Assembly (NCBI RefSeq): GCF_000515335.1
Contig: NZ_KI911563.1
Location: 4,601,233 to 4,665,232, forward strand
Origin: Cohnella panacarvi Gsoil 349
GTDB lineage: Bacteria > Bacillota > Bacilli > Paenibacillales > Paenibacillaceae
Direction of reading: 5' to 3'
DNA: 64,000 nt
Part shown: positions 24,631 through 33,384 of the stretch, piece after piece
Numbering within the stretch: position 1 is the stretch's first letter
How the letters are laid out: the number at the start of each line of letters is the position of its first letter
Program-made: the position numbers and the translations under genes
Notes under the pieces: model-generated
The model's database searches: none
Seen by the model: only the letters and a program-made list of their open reading frames with translations
What the model was told of the DNA's origin: nothing

Positions 24631-26490
24631 TTATTGCGAGTTCAACCGCTCGAGCTGCCGCCTGACTTGCGTTGGATACAGTTGCAACGACGCGCTTGCC
24701 CCGCTGACCGACTGCAAGGCGGACTTCACGTCGATCTCGCCGTAACCGAAGTCGTCGTCCTTTCCTTCCGGACCAAGATCCCGAGCGGTGCGCCGTAACA
24801 CGTCCATCACTTCTTCGTTGTTTAGCTGCGGATTCACCGCGCGTACAAGAGAGGCGAGAGCCGCGACGTGAGGGCATGCCATGGACGTTCCCGACAGCGC
24901 CGCATACCGGCTGCCCGGATAGGTACTCGGAATCGATGTACCCGGAGCGGCGATATCGATATAGTCGCCGTAGTTCGAATATTCCGCCCGCGATTTATCG
25001 GGGTCCGTCGCCGCCACGGCCAGCACTTCCGGGTAGGCGGCAGGAAATCCCGGCCGGTCCGTATTGTCGTTGCCGCTGGCGGCGACGAGCACGACGCCGT
25101 GATCATAAGCATACTTGAGCGCGTCGTGAAGAAATTCCGCCTGCGCATAGTTGCCAAGGCTCATATTAATGACATCGGCGCCATGGTCTACCGCCCATAA
25201 TACGCCTTCCGCCACCGAATAGGTCGATCCCGCGCCCGTGCTGTCGAGCGCTTTGATCGGCATGATTTTCGTATACCAGGTCATTCCGGCGACGCCTTCT
25301 CGGTTATTAACCGAAGCGGATATAATTCCCGCGACATGGGTGCCGTGACCGACATCGTCTTCGGGAGGGCTGGAGGGGTCGACGATGTTCACGCCCTCGA
25401 CCAATCGTCCTTGCAAGTCGGGATGATCCGCTTGGACGCCCGTGTCGATTACGGCAACGACGATGTCGTCGCTTCCCTTAGATACGCTCCAGCCGGATTC
25501 GGTCGCGATCTGAGGCAAGTTCCATTGGTATTCGGAATAAAGTGTATCGTTAGGGACAATCGTTCCTTCGGAGGCAGGCTCCTCCGGCAACTCGTTCGTC
25601 AAATATAAGTAATGCGGTTCCGCGTAGATCGGATTCCACTCGGAATTGAAGTAGGCGATGAGCTCTTCCGTTTTATGCTTTTTGGACCGGAAAACATAAG
25701 TTTGGCGGCGCGTCTGGCGAACAACGATTAAATCGAGCGATTTGCGCAATTGAAGCAGTTGCGCGTCCGTTAACGGCGTTCTGAACTTGACGACCACTTC
25801 GTCGACCGAATAGTGGCTTGCGTTGCCGTTGTCTTCTCCTTTGCGAACGGTCGTATCCTTCAGCGTATTCGGCACGACGGATTCGACCCGGTATCTTCCT
25901 TCCGCGGGATAGGGGATCAATCTCATGTTGCGGCGTTGATGGCGTTCGACGGACTGAATGACTTCCGATGAAATGAGCGATATTAGTCCGCTATGCGACG
26001 GTGAGGCCGAAGCATGCGCCATGACGTAATAGCTTTTGCCTTGATCCGCGAACAAGGGGGAGGTGTACGATTTGCCGTGACGAATCGCTTGACGCCCGGC
26101 TTCCCAATACGGAGCGGAAGCTTTCCATAAAGCCGCCGGAACGGTTGCGGATTCGGTCGCATGCTTCTTGTTTCCATCCGTCCATTCGAGAAGGCGCATC
26201 TCCGGATGGACGGTCATCAGCCTCTTCATCTCCGGAACCGTAAATTCGCCGTTGCTTAAATAACGCCGAATATCCGCTACCGTCTGGGCTCGGGAGAGCT
26301 TTTCCGTAGCCGCGACGTCGTTCTGGACGATTTTTTGTTTGTATACGGCCTCTTGTCCCGGCAGTCGTTCGTTCGAAGCCGCATGAGGCATAGGCGAAGG
26401 CTGGTTCGGACTCCAATCGCGGAACAGAAGCGGTACGACGACCATGACGAAAGCGGCGGTCAACAGGATCCCTTGCAGCGTGCGTCGCAT
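24631..26490 (-). CDS. Membrane-anchored subtilisin-like serine protease (S8)
   Basis: A 619-residue exported protease. The N-terminus has a signal or anchor helix (about 7-24) and a novel region to about residue 215 that I do not recognise. An I9-like propeptide follows (VVVKFRTPLTDAQLLQLRKS). The S8 catalytic domain has IDTGVQADHPD (Asp349), VGHGTHVAGI (His382), AASGNDN (oxyanion Asn474) and SGTSMACPHVA (Ser536), so the triad is intact. ATG 26490 is chosen for its AAGGAGAG and the hydrophobic segment right after it; the open frame extends to 26763 without such signals. It is a single gene, convergent with rnpB and separated by the repeat element. Confidence 0.9.
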   Translation of the reverse strand: MRRTLQGILLTAAFVMVVVPLLFRDWSPNQPSPMPHAASNERLPGQEAVYKQKIVQNDVAATEKLSRAQTVADIRRYLSNGEFTVPEMKRLMTVHPEMRLLEWTDGNKKHATESATVPAALWKASAPYWEAGRQAIRHGKSYTSPLFADQGKSYYVMAHASASPSHSGLISLISSEVIQSVERHQRRNMRLIPYPAEGRYRVESVVPNTLKDTTVRKGEDNGNASHYSVDEVVVKFRTPLTDAQLLQLRKSLDLIVVRQTRRQTYVFRSKKHKTEELIAYFNSEWNPIYAEPHYLYLTNELPEEPASEGTIVPNDTLYSEYQWNLPQIATESGWSVSKGSDDIVVAVIDTGVQADHPDLQGRLVEGVNIVDPSSPPEDDVGHGTHVAGIISASVNNREGVAGMTWYTKIMPIKALDSTGAGSTYSVAEGVLWAVDHGADVINMSLGNYAQAEFLHDALKYAYDHGVVLVAASGNDNTDRPGFPAAYPEVLAVAATDPDKSRAEYSNYGDYIDIAAPGTSIPSTYPGSRYAALSGTSMACPHVAALASLVRAVNPQLNNEEVMDVLRRTARDLGPEGKDDDFGYGEIDVKSALQSVSGASASLQLYPTQVRRQLERLNSQ

Positions 26491-26725
26491 ACGGGTTGAT
26501 CTCTCCTTATCGGTACTCGCGCAAGCGAGAGCATTACTCGTTAGCATGAGGCGCGAGCGCAAAAATATACTGAACATTTTGGCCGTTGCCAGTACCGTTT
26601 CCAACGATTTTGTGGTACGATGATTGGAGTTTCGCGACAGTGATGCGTATGCGGAACTATTTCGCTTGAGTCCGCAACAACGCATATACTCAGTACGGTC
26701 TGCACATTGGAAAGGGGAACCATTC

Positions 26726-27226
26726 ATGCCAGCTATGAAAATTAAGAGCCTTGCCGAGTCCACCCGAGATAAACTGAAGGCGGCTATCGTTCAGATTGAA
26801 GAGTTCCTGAACAACAACGCCCTGCCGCAACTCGTGCAAGAGAACAACGAGCAGACGCAAAGCTTTTACAGCGGCTTGCTGTCCGACATGAGACATTTGC
26901 TCGTATTTTCAGAAGTGGCTTACGAGAAGCTTGGGGCTGTACTTAGACGTCCTAACTTCGATGTCGAATTGGCCGAGCGCGCGCTGTATGACGTGTACCA
27001 TAACGGCGTTAACGCCTTTTTCTATCCGAAGAACGAGTGCTACTCCGAAGATGGCCGTTATGCATATACCGGACAAGACGCCATTCGTTTCCGTATGAAG
27101 CCGATCCGCGTCGCCCGCGACGTCGTACTCAGCGCATCCCGGATTTACGAAGAGCTTCGCGACGATCTGTCTTATTATGAGAGCGATTATTTGACGCAGC
27201 GCCGTATGCAAAACCAACCCAAGTAA
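26726..27226 (+). CDS. ypuI: YpuI family protein (DUF3907)
   Basis: A 166-residue soluble protein resembling B. subtilis YpuI: LAESTRDKLKAAIVQIEEFL near the start, then SFYSGLLSDMRHLLVFSEVA and an FYPKNECYSEDGRYAYTGQD segment. The function is unknown. ATG 26726 has GGAAAGGGGAA upstream; an in-frame extension to 26624 is not supported. It is monocistronic with its own terminator and divergent from the subtilase. Confidence 0.82.
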   Translation: MPAMKIKSLAESTRDKLKAAIVQIEEFLNNNALPQLVQENNEQTQSFYSGLLSDMRHLLVFSEVAYEKLGAVLRRPNFDVELAERALYDVYHNGVNAFFYPKNECYSEDGRYAYTGQDAIRFRMKPIRVARDVVLSASRIYEELRDDLSYYESDYLTQRRMQNQPK

Positions 27227-27242
27227 CCAAATCGATTCTGTC

Positions 27243-27272
27243 GCCGCTATCCACACGGGTAGCGGCTTTTTG
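27243..27272 (+). terminator. Intrinsic terminator after ypuI
   Basis: GCCGCTA (27243-27249) and TAGCGGC (27260-27266) form a perfect 7-bp stem followed by TTTTTG. Confidence 0.85.
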
Positions 27273-27368
27273 TTGTAATGCGCGTAAGGAAATCGTGCCA
27301 AGAGCCTCCGCCTCGTTCGCTGCATACCCGTCCCTGCGGGGCGCACAATAGGAGCGGGGGTGATTAGG

Positions 27369-27578
27369 ATGCCGAACGGCGTCTCGTGTAGTGTCAGCAA
27401 TTGCTCTTTCTGGGGTGAAGGCAACCGTTGCGCAGCGCAGGAAATCGCAGTCGAAATCGACGCACACGCTGCGAACCGTTGGAACGAGGAATATGCCGAA
27501 GAATTCGCCGCTCACCAAGATCATGCACCGAACTCATCCGTTACTTGTTGCCTGACGTTCAAGCCTAAAGAAGATTAG
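27369..27578 (+). CDS. DUF1540 small cysteine-rich protein
   Basis: A 69-residue protein with the DUF1540 pattern near the start (CSVSNCSFWGEGNRCAAQEI) and a late CC pair. The four or more cysteines suggest metal binding; the function is unknown. The start is ATG 27369 after GGGGGTGA; a GTG at 27360 is possible. It is a single small gene between ypuI and the lytic transglycosylase. Confidence 0.8.
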   Translation: MPNGVSCSVSNCSFWGEGNRCAAQEIAVEIDAHAANRWNEEYAEEFAAHQDHAPNSSVTCCLTFKPKED

Positions 27579-27684
27579 GTCCGAAGTCGCTATTCATCCC
27601 GAAAGCTGTCGGGACTAGCCGGTTGGCGTCGGTTGTTGTACAATAAGAATCGTATAACAATCGACAAGGCAGGAGAATGCCGAC

Positions 27685-28344
27685 GTGAATGTAACGACGG
27701 ATCCGCGCATATTGAAGCAGTTGCTGCTCTCCCAATGGACGCAGAACGTGAATCCATTAGCGGTAACGAAGACATCCGGCACGACTGCCGCCGAGGATAC
27801 AGGATTGTTCGATATGCTGCTCGGTCAGATGATGGAAGCAAACGCTCAGCCTTTATCCCAAGGATTGACTTTATCGGCGCTTGCACCGCATCATACGAAT
27901 TTGTTGTCGCCCGATGCTATCGGCTCTTCTGCGGCTTTCGACGAGCTCATTAACGCCGCAGGCCTGAAATACGGCGTAGCCCCTGCATTAATCAAGAGCG
28001 TGATTCAGACGGAATCGTCGTTCCATCCGAACGCGGTGTCTTCGACAGGAGCCAAAGGACTCATGCAATTGATGGACGATACGGCCCGTGGACTCGGCGT
28101 TTCGGATTCGTTCGATCCCGCCCAGAATATCGACGGCGGAACAAGGTTTTTATCTTATTTGCTTCGTAAATACGACGGCAACACCCCGGTAGCGCTGGCT
28201 GCGTATAATGCCGGTCCGGGCCGGGTAGATCGGCTGGGAATCGCCAGCGAGCAGGATCTTGCCGCTAAGTACGAACAACTGCCGCAAGAAACGCAAAATT
28301 ACGTTCGCAAAGTCGCCGCGGCGATGATTCAATGGGGCGCATAA
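27685..28344 (+). CDS. SLT-type lytic transglycosylase
   Basis: Cleaves peptidoglycan glycan strands with formation of 1,6-anhydro-MurNAc. The C-terminal SLT domain (about 105-215) has SVIQTESSFHPNAVSSTGAK with the catalytic Glu in QTES, then GLMQLMDDTARGLGV and ALAAYNAGPGRVDRLG. The N-terminal ~100 residues are variable, with no obvious signal peptide, as in other Bacillales SLT proteins of this size (219 residues). GTG 27685 follows AGGAGA. Confidence 0.9.
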   Translation: MNVTTDPRILKQLLLSQWTQNVNPLAVTKTSGTTAAEDTGLFDMLLGQMMEANAQPLSQGLTLSALAPHHTNLLSPDAIGSSAAFDELINAAGLKYGVAPALIKSVIQTESSFHPNAVSSTGAKGLMQLMDDTARGLGVSDSFDPAQNIDGGTRFLSYLLRKYDGNTPVALAAYNAGPGRVDRLGIASEQDLAAKYEQLPQETQNYVRKVAAAMIQWGA

Positions 28345-28443
28345 CGGAATAATCGTGTACAATAGAAGAAATTCAGGCAAACAGGGATCATGACGGCGTA
28401 TGAAGCCGTTATCGATCCCTTTGTTGCGGAACGGGGGATCCGG

Positions 28444-29628
28444 GTGAACACGCACTATTTCGATCATAGCGCATCTTCGCCGATGTATCCGAAAGTGATC
28501 GAGACGATCTCGGATATAATGAAATTGCATTACGCCAATCCGGCTGCTCTGCATCGTGCCGGCTCGGAGGCGGCCAAGCTGGTCGAGCGCGCGCGAGCGA
28601 GCGTCGCCGAGCGGTTCGGAGCGGCACCGCAAGAGGTCGTATTCACGTCGGGCGGAACGGAGAGCAACAACTTGGCGATCAGAGGAACGGTCGCGAACGC
28701 CGCCAGGTCGTCCAAACACGTCATTACGACCGGGATCGAGCATGCGTCGGTTTACGAATGCGTGAAGCAATTAGGACTTCAAGGCGTGGACGTAACGATA
28801 CTGCCGGTCGATTCGGAAGGCAGGGTGTCGCCCGAAGACGTTGCCGCCGCCATGCGCAAAGACACCGTATTGGTTAGTATCATGCATGTGAACAACGAAA
28901 CCGGCGCGATCCAGCCGATCGAAGAGATCGGGCGGATCGTCGCTGGACATGCGCAGGCGCGATTCCATGTCGACGGCGTTCAAGCGATCGGGAAAGTCCC
29001 GTTTCATTGGCATTCTTCAGGCGTACATCTTTACTCCGGCTCGGCGCACAAGATCGGCGGTCCGAAGGGAGTAGGCTTCTTGCTCGTGCAAGAGGGCATA
29101 AGATTGGCGCCGCTGCTGAGCGGAGGCGGACAGGAGGACGGCATTCGCTCCGGCACGTCGAACGTTCCCGGCATCGTCGGGACGGCGCAGGCGTTGCGGT
29201 TAACGATGGAAGGGATGGCCAGGCGATCGGCATTCATGTATGGCTTGCGGAATAGATTGCTGAAGGCCGTAGCCGATATCCCGGAGCTCGTCGCGAACGG
29301 GATCGGCATCGAGGAGCCAGTCGATTCGCTTACGCATCGGACGGCGCCTCATATCGTTAATCTTTCCTATCCCGGCATGCGCCCGGAAGTGCTCGTCCAT
29401 ATGCTGGAGAAACACGGCATTCTCGTATCGACGCAGTCCGCATGTTCCTCCAAGAGCTTGATGCCGAGCCGCGTCTTGCTTGCCATGGGCTGCGGGGAAG
29501 GGCGCGCGACGGGCAGCATTCGCATCAGCTTCGGCGACGAGCATGCCGAACCTCACATAGAGATACTCGCGGCGGCGTTGAGGCAAGCGGTTGCCGAGTT
29601 AAAGCCGCTCGAAAGGAGCAACCGATGA
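28444..29628 (+). CDS. nifZ: Cysteine desulfurase (NifZ type, partner of ThiI)
   Basis: PLP-dependent enzyme that takes sulfur from cysteine and passes it to ThiI for 4-thiouridine in tRNA. The start NTHYFDHSASSPMYPKVIE, the phosphate-binding TSGGTESNNLAIRG, the PLP-lysine motif SGSAHKIGGPKG (Lys203) and the persulfide cysteine in STQSACSSKS (Cys334) are all present. 394 residues. GTG 28444 is preferred over ATG 28390 because GGGGGAT precedes it and the conserved domain starts there. It overlaps thiI at ATGA, the known nifZ-thiI pairing. Confidence 0.93.
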   Translation: MNTHYFDHSASSPMYPKVIETISDIMKLHYANPAALHRAGSEAAKLVERARASVAERFGAAPQEVVFTSGGTESNNLAIRGTVANAARSSKHVITTGIEHASVYECVKQLGLQGVDVTILPVDSEGRVSPEDVAAAMRKDTVLVSIMHVNNETGAIQPIEEIGRIVAGHAQARFHVDGVQAIGKVPFHWHSSGVHLYSGSAHKIGGPKGVGFLLVQEGIRLAPLLSGGGQEDGIRSGTSNVPGIVGTAQALRLTMEGMARRSAFMYGLRNRLLKAVADIPELVANGIGIEEPVDSLTHRTAPHIVNLSYPGMRPEVLVHMLEKHGILVSTQSACSSKSLMPSRVLLAMGCGEGRATGSIRISFGDEHAEPHIEILAAALRQAVAELKPLERSNR

Positions 29629-30899
29629 CATACGAAATGATCTTAGTCCGCTTCGGAGAAATCACGATTAAAGGCAGAAACCGCAACCGGTTCGAAAAAA
29701 TGCAGCTCGACCAAATTCAGTCCGTCCTCGGCGGATTCCCCGCGCTGACCTACGAGCGCGCATACGGAAGGGTGTACGTTCGGCTAAACGGCGAAAGCTA
29801 CGAGCAAGTCGCCGCGCTGCTGAAAAACATATTCGGAATCGTCTCGTTCAGTCCGGTCGTGAGAGTCGCGCACGACTTGCAGGAGATCCGCGAAGCCTCG
29901 CTGGCGTTATTGCAAGGAATGACGCCAGCGCCGCGAACGTTCAAAGTGAGCGTTAAACGCGGATGGAAGCAGTTTCCGCATAATTCGATCGAGATGAATC
30001 ATCTCGTCGGCGCTCATTTGCTGCGCAATACGCCTTCGTTAAAGGTCGACGTGCGCCAGCCTGAAGCCGAGCTGAGGATCGATATCCAATACGAAGGTAC
30101 GTTCATTTATTGCGTGGTCGAAAAGGGAGCCGCCGGATTTCCGCTCGGCATGAACGGCAAAGCGATGTTGTTGCTGTCCGGCGGAATCGACAGCCCCGTC
30201 GCGGGCTGGATGGCGATGCGCAAAGGGCTCGCGATCGAAGCGGTCCACTTCCATAGCTACCCGTTCACGAGCGAGCAGGCGAAGGATAAAGTCGTGTCCC
30301 TGGCGAAGCGGTTGTCGTTCTATAGCGGACGAATCAGGCTTCATCTCGTACCGTTCACGGAAATTCAGACGACGCTTGCACAATCGGGCCACGATAGCTT
30401 GATCATTACGCTAATGAGAAGAATCATGCTGCGAATTACGGAACAACTCGCGGAGAGGAACGGGGCGCTGGCCATCGTAACCGGAGACAGCTTGGGACAG
30501 GTGGCCAGCCAGACGCTCGTCAGCATGAACGTGATCGGCCGCGCTACGGTGCTTCCTCTGCTGCGGCCGCTCGTCATGATGGACAAGCAGGACATCATCG
30601 ACCACGCGCATCGTATCGGCACGTATTCAACGTCGATATTGCCGTACGAGGACTGCTGCACGCTGTTCGTGCCGAAAAATCCCGCGATACATCCAAGCTT
30701 GAAAACCGTCGAGCAGGTGGAAGCGAAGCTGGCGGAATCGATGGAGCGCATGATCGCGGAAGCGGTGGAAGGCACGGAAGTCGTCGTACTGTCCGGCAAA
30801 GGCGAGCAGAAGCAATCGGTTGCGGAAGATCGGGCCGCGCCGCCTGCCGAATCCGGCGTTTCGGCGGCCTCCGTAGGATCAGAGGACGATTGGTTTTAG
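29625..30899 (+). CDS. thiI: tRNA 4-thiouridine synthase ThiI
   Basis: ATP-dependent sulfurtransferase that makes s4U at position 8 of tRNA. An N-terminal ferredoxin-like part (LVRFGEITIKGRNR) and THUMP domain precede a PP-loop ATPase with LLSGGIDSPVAG (about 183-194). At 424 residues it lacks the C-terminal rhodanese domain of E. coli ThiI, as is usual in Bacilli, where NifZ donates sulfur directly. The last ~35 residues are acidic and not conserved. AAAGGAG precedes the ATG inside the end of nifZ. Confidence 0.95.
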   Translation: MTYEMILVRFGEITIKGRNRNRFEKMQLDQIQSVLGGFPALTYERAYGRVYVRLNGESYEQVAALLKNIFGIVSFSPVVRVAHDLQEIREASLALLQGMTPAPRTFKVSVKRGWKQFPHNSIEMNHLVGAHLLRNTPSLKVDVRQPEAELRIDIQYEGTFIYCVVEKGAAGFPLGMNGKAMLLLSGGIDSPVAGWMAMRKGLAIEAVHFHSYPFTSEQAKDKVVSLAKRLSFYSGRIRLHLVPFTEIQTTLAQSGHDSLIITLMRRIMLRITEQLAERNGALAIVTGDSLGQVASQTLVSMNVIGRATVLPLLRPLVMMDKQDIIDHAHRIGTYSTSILPYEDCCTLFVPKNPAIHPSLKTVEQVEAKLAESMERMIAEAVEGTEVVVLSGKGEQKQSVAEDRAAPPAESGVSAASVGSEDDWF

Positions 30900-30924
30900 G
30901 TTCTATCATACTTAGGCAAACCTA

Positions 30925-30960
30925 AAAAGCCGTGAAACGCAATTGCGTTTCACGGCTTTT
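30925..30960. terminator. Bidirectional intrinsic terminator between thiI and a TerC gene
   Basis: A perfect 36-bp palindrome: AAAAGCCGTGAAACGCAA mirrored to TTTT. It has A residues on one side and T residues on the other, so it can end both convergent transcripts. Confidence 0.92.
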
Positions 30961-30975
30961 CTGTATGTCGGTCGG

Positions 30976-31719
30976 TTATGCAGGCTTTGGTCTCTTATCG
31001 GACTTGGGTTGCTGTTGCGCTTTGCGTTCCAATGCGGCGCGCCGTGCTTTGACGGCGTTCGTCCATACGCCGGCAACGATGACAAGCGCCGTGATCGTCG
31101 CGATGAACGTCCAGCTCAGGACGGGATTCCCTTCGAAACCGCTCTTGAATTGCTCTTCGTGCGTAATCATCTTCGCGGCGGTATACGCCAGAATGCCGGA
31201 GCCGATATACACGATCCATTGGAATTTCTCGACGACCTTGATGAACAGCGTGCTGCCCCACACGACGATCGGAATGCTGATCAGCAAGCCGAGTACGACG
31301 AGCACGTAGCTCCCGTGTTTGCCCTGGGCCATGCCGGCGATCGCCATGACGTTGTCCAGCCCCATTGCCGCGTCCGCGATGATGATCGTCCGTACGGCCG
31401 ACCACAACGTTGCGCCGGCTTGGATCTCGGCGTGTTCTTCCTCTTGCACGAGCATTTTATAGGCAATCCATACGAGCAATACGCCGCCTACCGCGACCAA
31501 GTACGGAATTTCAAGCATTCCCCACAAGACAAGGAACGTTGCTAGAATTCGGATGGCAATCGCCCCGACCGTTCCCCATATAATCGCTTTCTTCTGATTA
31601 TCCTTCGGCAAGTTGCGCGCGGCCATGCCGATAACGATCGCGTTATCCCCCGCCAACAGCAAGTCGAAAAATACGATAGCGGCTAACGCCGACCAAAATT
31701 CTATGCTCAATAAGTCCAT
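30976..31719 (-). CDS. TerC family membrane protein (1)
   Basis: A 247-residue, about seven-helix member of the TerC family. Several Bacillales TerC proteins export manganese or other metals to secreted enzymes. Motifs: FFDLLLAGDNAIVIGMAARN in helix 1, DAAMGLDNVMAIAGMA mid-protein and conserved acidic residues in both. A basic tail (about 225-247) is cytosolic. ATG 31719 has GGGGGGACAAG upstream; a longer frame to 31860 overlaps the divergent gene and is rejected. It is divergent from a second TerC gene. Confidence 0.85.
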   Translation of the reverse strand: MDLLSIEFWSALAAIVFFDLLLAGDNAIVIGMAARNLPKDNQKKAIIWGTVGAIAIRILATFLVLWGMLEIPYLVAVGGVLLVWIAYKMLVQEEEHAEIQAGATLWSAVRTIIIADAAMGLDNVMAIAGMAQGKHGSYVLVVLGLLISIPIVVWGSTLFIKVVEKFQWIVYIGSGILAYTAAKMITHEEQFKSGFEGNPVLSWTFIATITALVIVAGVWTNAVKARRAALERKAQQQPKSDKRPKPA

Positions 31720-31842
31720 GATCTTGTCCCCCCGATGCACTATTCTCCCTCTAATACGCTGTAAATGCAAGACGGATTCGTAAAAAAGCGGCTTCATATT
31801 CTTCCCTGCTTGTACATATGACTGGTATGAGGGGGTGGCTGC

Positions 31843-32517
31843 ATGGGATTCATGGATCATTTCTGGGTGTTCATCGAAATCGTCATCATCAATTTGCTGC
31901 TAAGCGGAGACAACGCCATCGTGATCGCTATGGCCGGCAGGCGGCTGCCTGCTTACCAGAGGCGGACGGCAGTCTGGTGGGGAACGGCAGCCGCGATCGC
32001 GCTCAGGTGCATTCTGACGCTTGGCGCGGTAGCTTTGCTTCATATCCCCTTGCTGCAGACGGTCGGAGCGCTCCTGCTGCTGGCGATAGCGCTGCAATTG
32101 CTCGTCGACCGGAAGGAGCATGCCGCGAATACGAAAGCCGCTTCTACGCTGACCGGAGCCGTATGGACCATCGTAGCCGCGGATTTCGTCATGAGCTTGG
32201 ACAACGTGCTCGCGGTCGCCGCGGTGGCGGACGGCGACACGATTCTGCTCGTCATCGGGATCGTCATGAGCATTCCGATCATCATTTGGGGCAGTTCCTT
32301 TATTATGCGGCTATTGGATAAAGCGCCGGGGCTCGTCTACGTCGGGGGAGGCCTGCTCGGTTATACGGCCGTGGAGATGATGCTGAAGGACCCGGGTTTG
32401 CAGCGGTATCGCCATTATCTTGATCCGGATGTCGAGAAGATTCTGCCGATTGCGGCCGTGGCGGCATTGATCCTGATCGCCTTATGGCTGCGCCGGCGTC
32501 CGCAGGAGGGGCTATAG
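31843..32517 (+). CDS. TerC family membrane protein (2)
   Basis: A 224-residue paralogue of the divergent TerC gene, about the size of B. subtilis YjbE. Helix motifs NLLLSGDNAIVIAMAGRRLP and DFVMSLDNVLAVAAVADGDT carry the acidic residues thought to bind metal. GAGGGGGTGG precedes the ATG. The ~120-bp shared upstream region with the first TerC gene shows no yybP-ykoY manganese riboswitch that I can recognise. Confidence 0.85.
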   Translation: MGFMDHFWVFIEIVIINLLLSGDNAIVIAMAGRRLPAYQRRTAVWWGTAAAIALRCILTLGAVALLHIPLLQTVGALLLLAIALQLLVDRKEHAANTKAASTLTGAVWTIVAADFVMSLDNVLAVAAVADGDTILLVIGIVMSIPIIIWGSSFIMRLLDKAPGLVYVGGGLLGYTAVEMMLKDPGLQRYRHYLDPDVEKILPIAAVAALILIALWLRRRPQEGL

Positions 32518-32655
32518 GAAGTTTTTAGGCATTATTTTGCAGGAGTGAACTAGTTTTTTCCCCCGAATTCCATTAAACTATAGGAAAGACGTCACGATCC
32601 GACACTCGGAAAAGCGGCGATTAGAACGCAAATAGGGCGAACTGGGGGAACTATC

Positions 32656-33138
32656 GTGAACAGACAATCCGCCGCAGTCGGAATTACCGTTTTGACTGTT
32701 GGATTGATCATCCTACTAGGTAAACTTGGCGTATTCGCTTTTATCGGGGCTGTGTTCTGGCCTTTATTCATTCTCATTCCGGGCGTGCTTCTGCACGTGC
32801 TTTATTTCGGACGCATGGTACCGTCGGTGACGCTCGTGCCGGCCGGGATTCTGACCGTCATCTCCGTCGTCCTGCTCATCGGGAACTGGTTCGGTTGGGG
32901 CACGATGAAATATTTGTGGCCGATGTTTATTTTCTCCGTCGCCGTAGGCTTGTACGAATACCATGTATTCGGCGGCAACCGCTCCCGGGAAATTTGGACG
33001 GCCGCCGTCGGCCTCGCGGCGATCTCGCTGCTGTTGTTCTGCTTGACGCTCATCTGGACGTGGGGCATTTACTTGATCGCCGCCGTTCTAATCGCGATCG
33101 GCGCTTGGCTTGTGCTTAGACGGCCGCGGACGTGGTAA
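32656..33138 (+). CDS. Small multi-pass membrane protein (LiaI/DUF5668-like)
   Basis: A 160-residue protein with five predicted helices and very short loops. The FWPLFILIPGVLL and YLWPMFIFSVAVGLYEYHVF segments resemble the LiaI-like/DUF5668 transmembrane module found in envelope-stress proteins. The function is not known. GTG 32656 follows GGGGGAA. It stands alone between terC and the typA leader; the 138-bp gap upstream holds no promoter I can defend. Confidence 0.65.
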   Translation: MNRQSAAVGITVLTVGLIILLGKLGVFAFIGAVFWPLFILIPGVLLHVLYFGRMVPSVTLVPAGILTVISVVLLIGNWFGWGTMKYLWPMFIFSVAVGLYEYHVFGGNRSREIWTAAVGLAAISLLLFCLTLIWTWGIYLIAAVLIAIGAWLVLRRPRTW

Positions 33139-33176
33139 GTGCATCGGACGAGTTTTTCGTTCGATTACAAATTACG

Positions 33177-33205
33177 TTGGCTTTTCAATGGAACTAGCGT
33201 ATAAT
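33177..33205 (+). promoter_or_regulatory. SigA-type promoter of typA
   Basis: TTGGCT (33177-33182), a 17-bp spacer and a perfect TATAAT (33200-33205). Transcription would start near 33211, leaving a ~175-nt leader before typA. Confidence 0.75.
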
Positions 33206-33210
33206 AGAAG

Positions 33211-33384
33211 GGATGATGACCTATCTCTCCTTCCGGAGACTTTAGGTCGGTCGTACCGGTTAAGTCCTGTAACGTCGACCTCGCGTCGGCGTTTTGTTGT
33301 GCTAAGGGTTTGTACTTGCTAAGATCAACAATCCTAACTTAACGATAACTGCGTTGAGCACGGACATAAATAAGGAGTGGGACC
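33211..33384 (+). promoter_or_regulatory. Structured 5' leader of typA with possible attenuator
   Basis: A hairpin GACCTA/TAGGTC (33218-33248, with inner TCTCC/GGAGA) is followed by GGTCG (33245-33249). GGTCG can pair with CGACC (33276-33280). That pairing would exclude the terminator-like stem at 33273-33291. I do not recognise a known riboswitch or leader motif. Translation starts much later with AAGGAGTGG before the ATG. Confidence 0.5.
33273..33300 (+). terminator. Terminator-like hairpin inside the typA leader
   Basis: CGTCGAC (33273-33279) and GTCGGCG (33285-33291) pair with one wobble, followed by TTTTGTTGT. It lies between the promoter and the gene, so if active it would be a regulated terminator. 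Confidence 0.55.

Noticed and set aside
24215-24745. Open frames across rnpB and the repeat element
   Set aside because: They cover a structured RNA, a terminator and a repeat; no start signals or protein similarity.
31720-31842. Possible yybP-ykoY riboswitch between the TerC genes
   Set aside because: The characteristic conserved loops were not found by eye.
31720-31860. N-terminal extension of the first TerC protein
   Set aside because: It would overlap the divergent TerC start, and the conserved protein begins at 31719 after a good ribosome-binding site.
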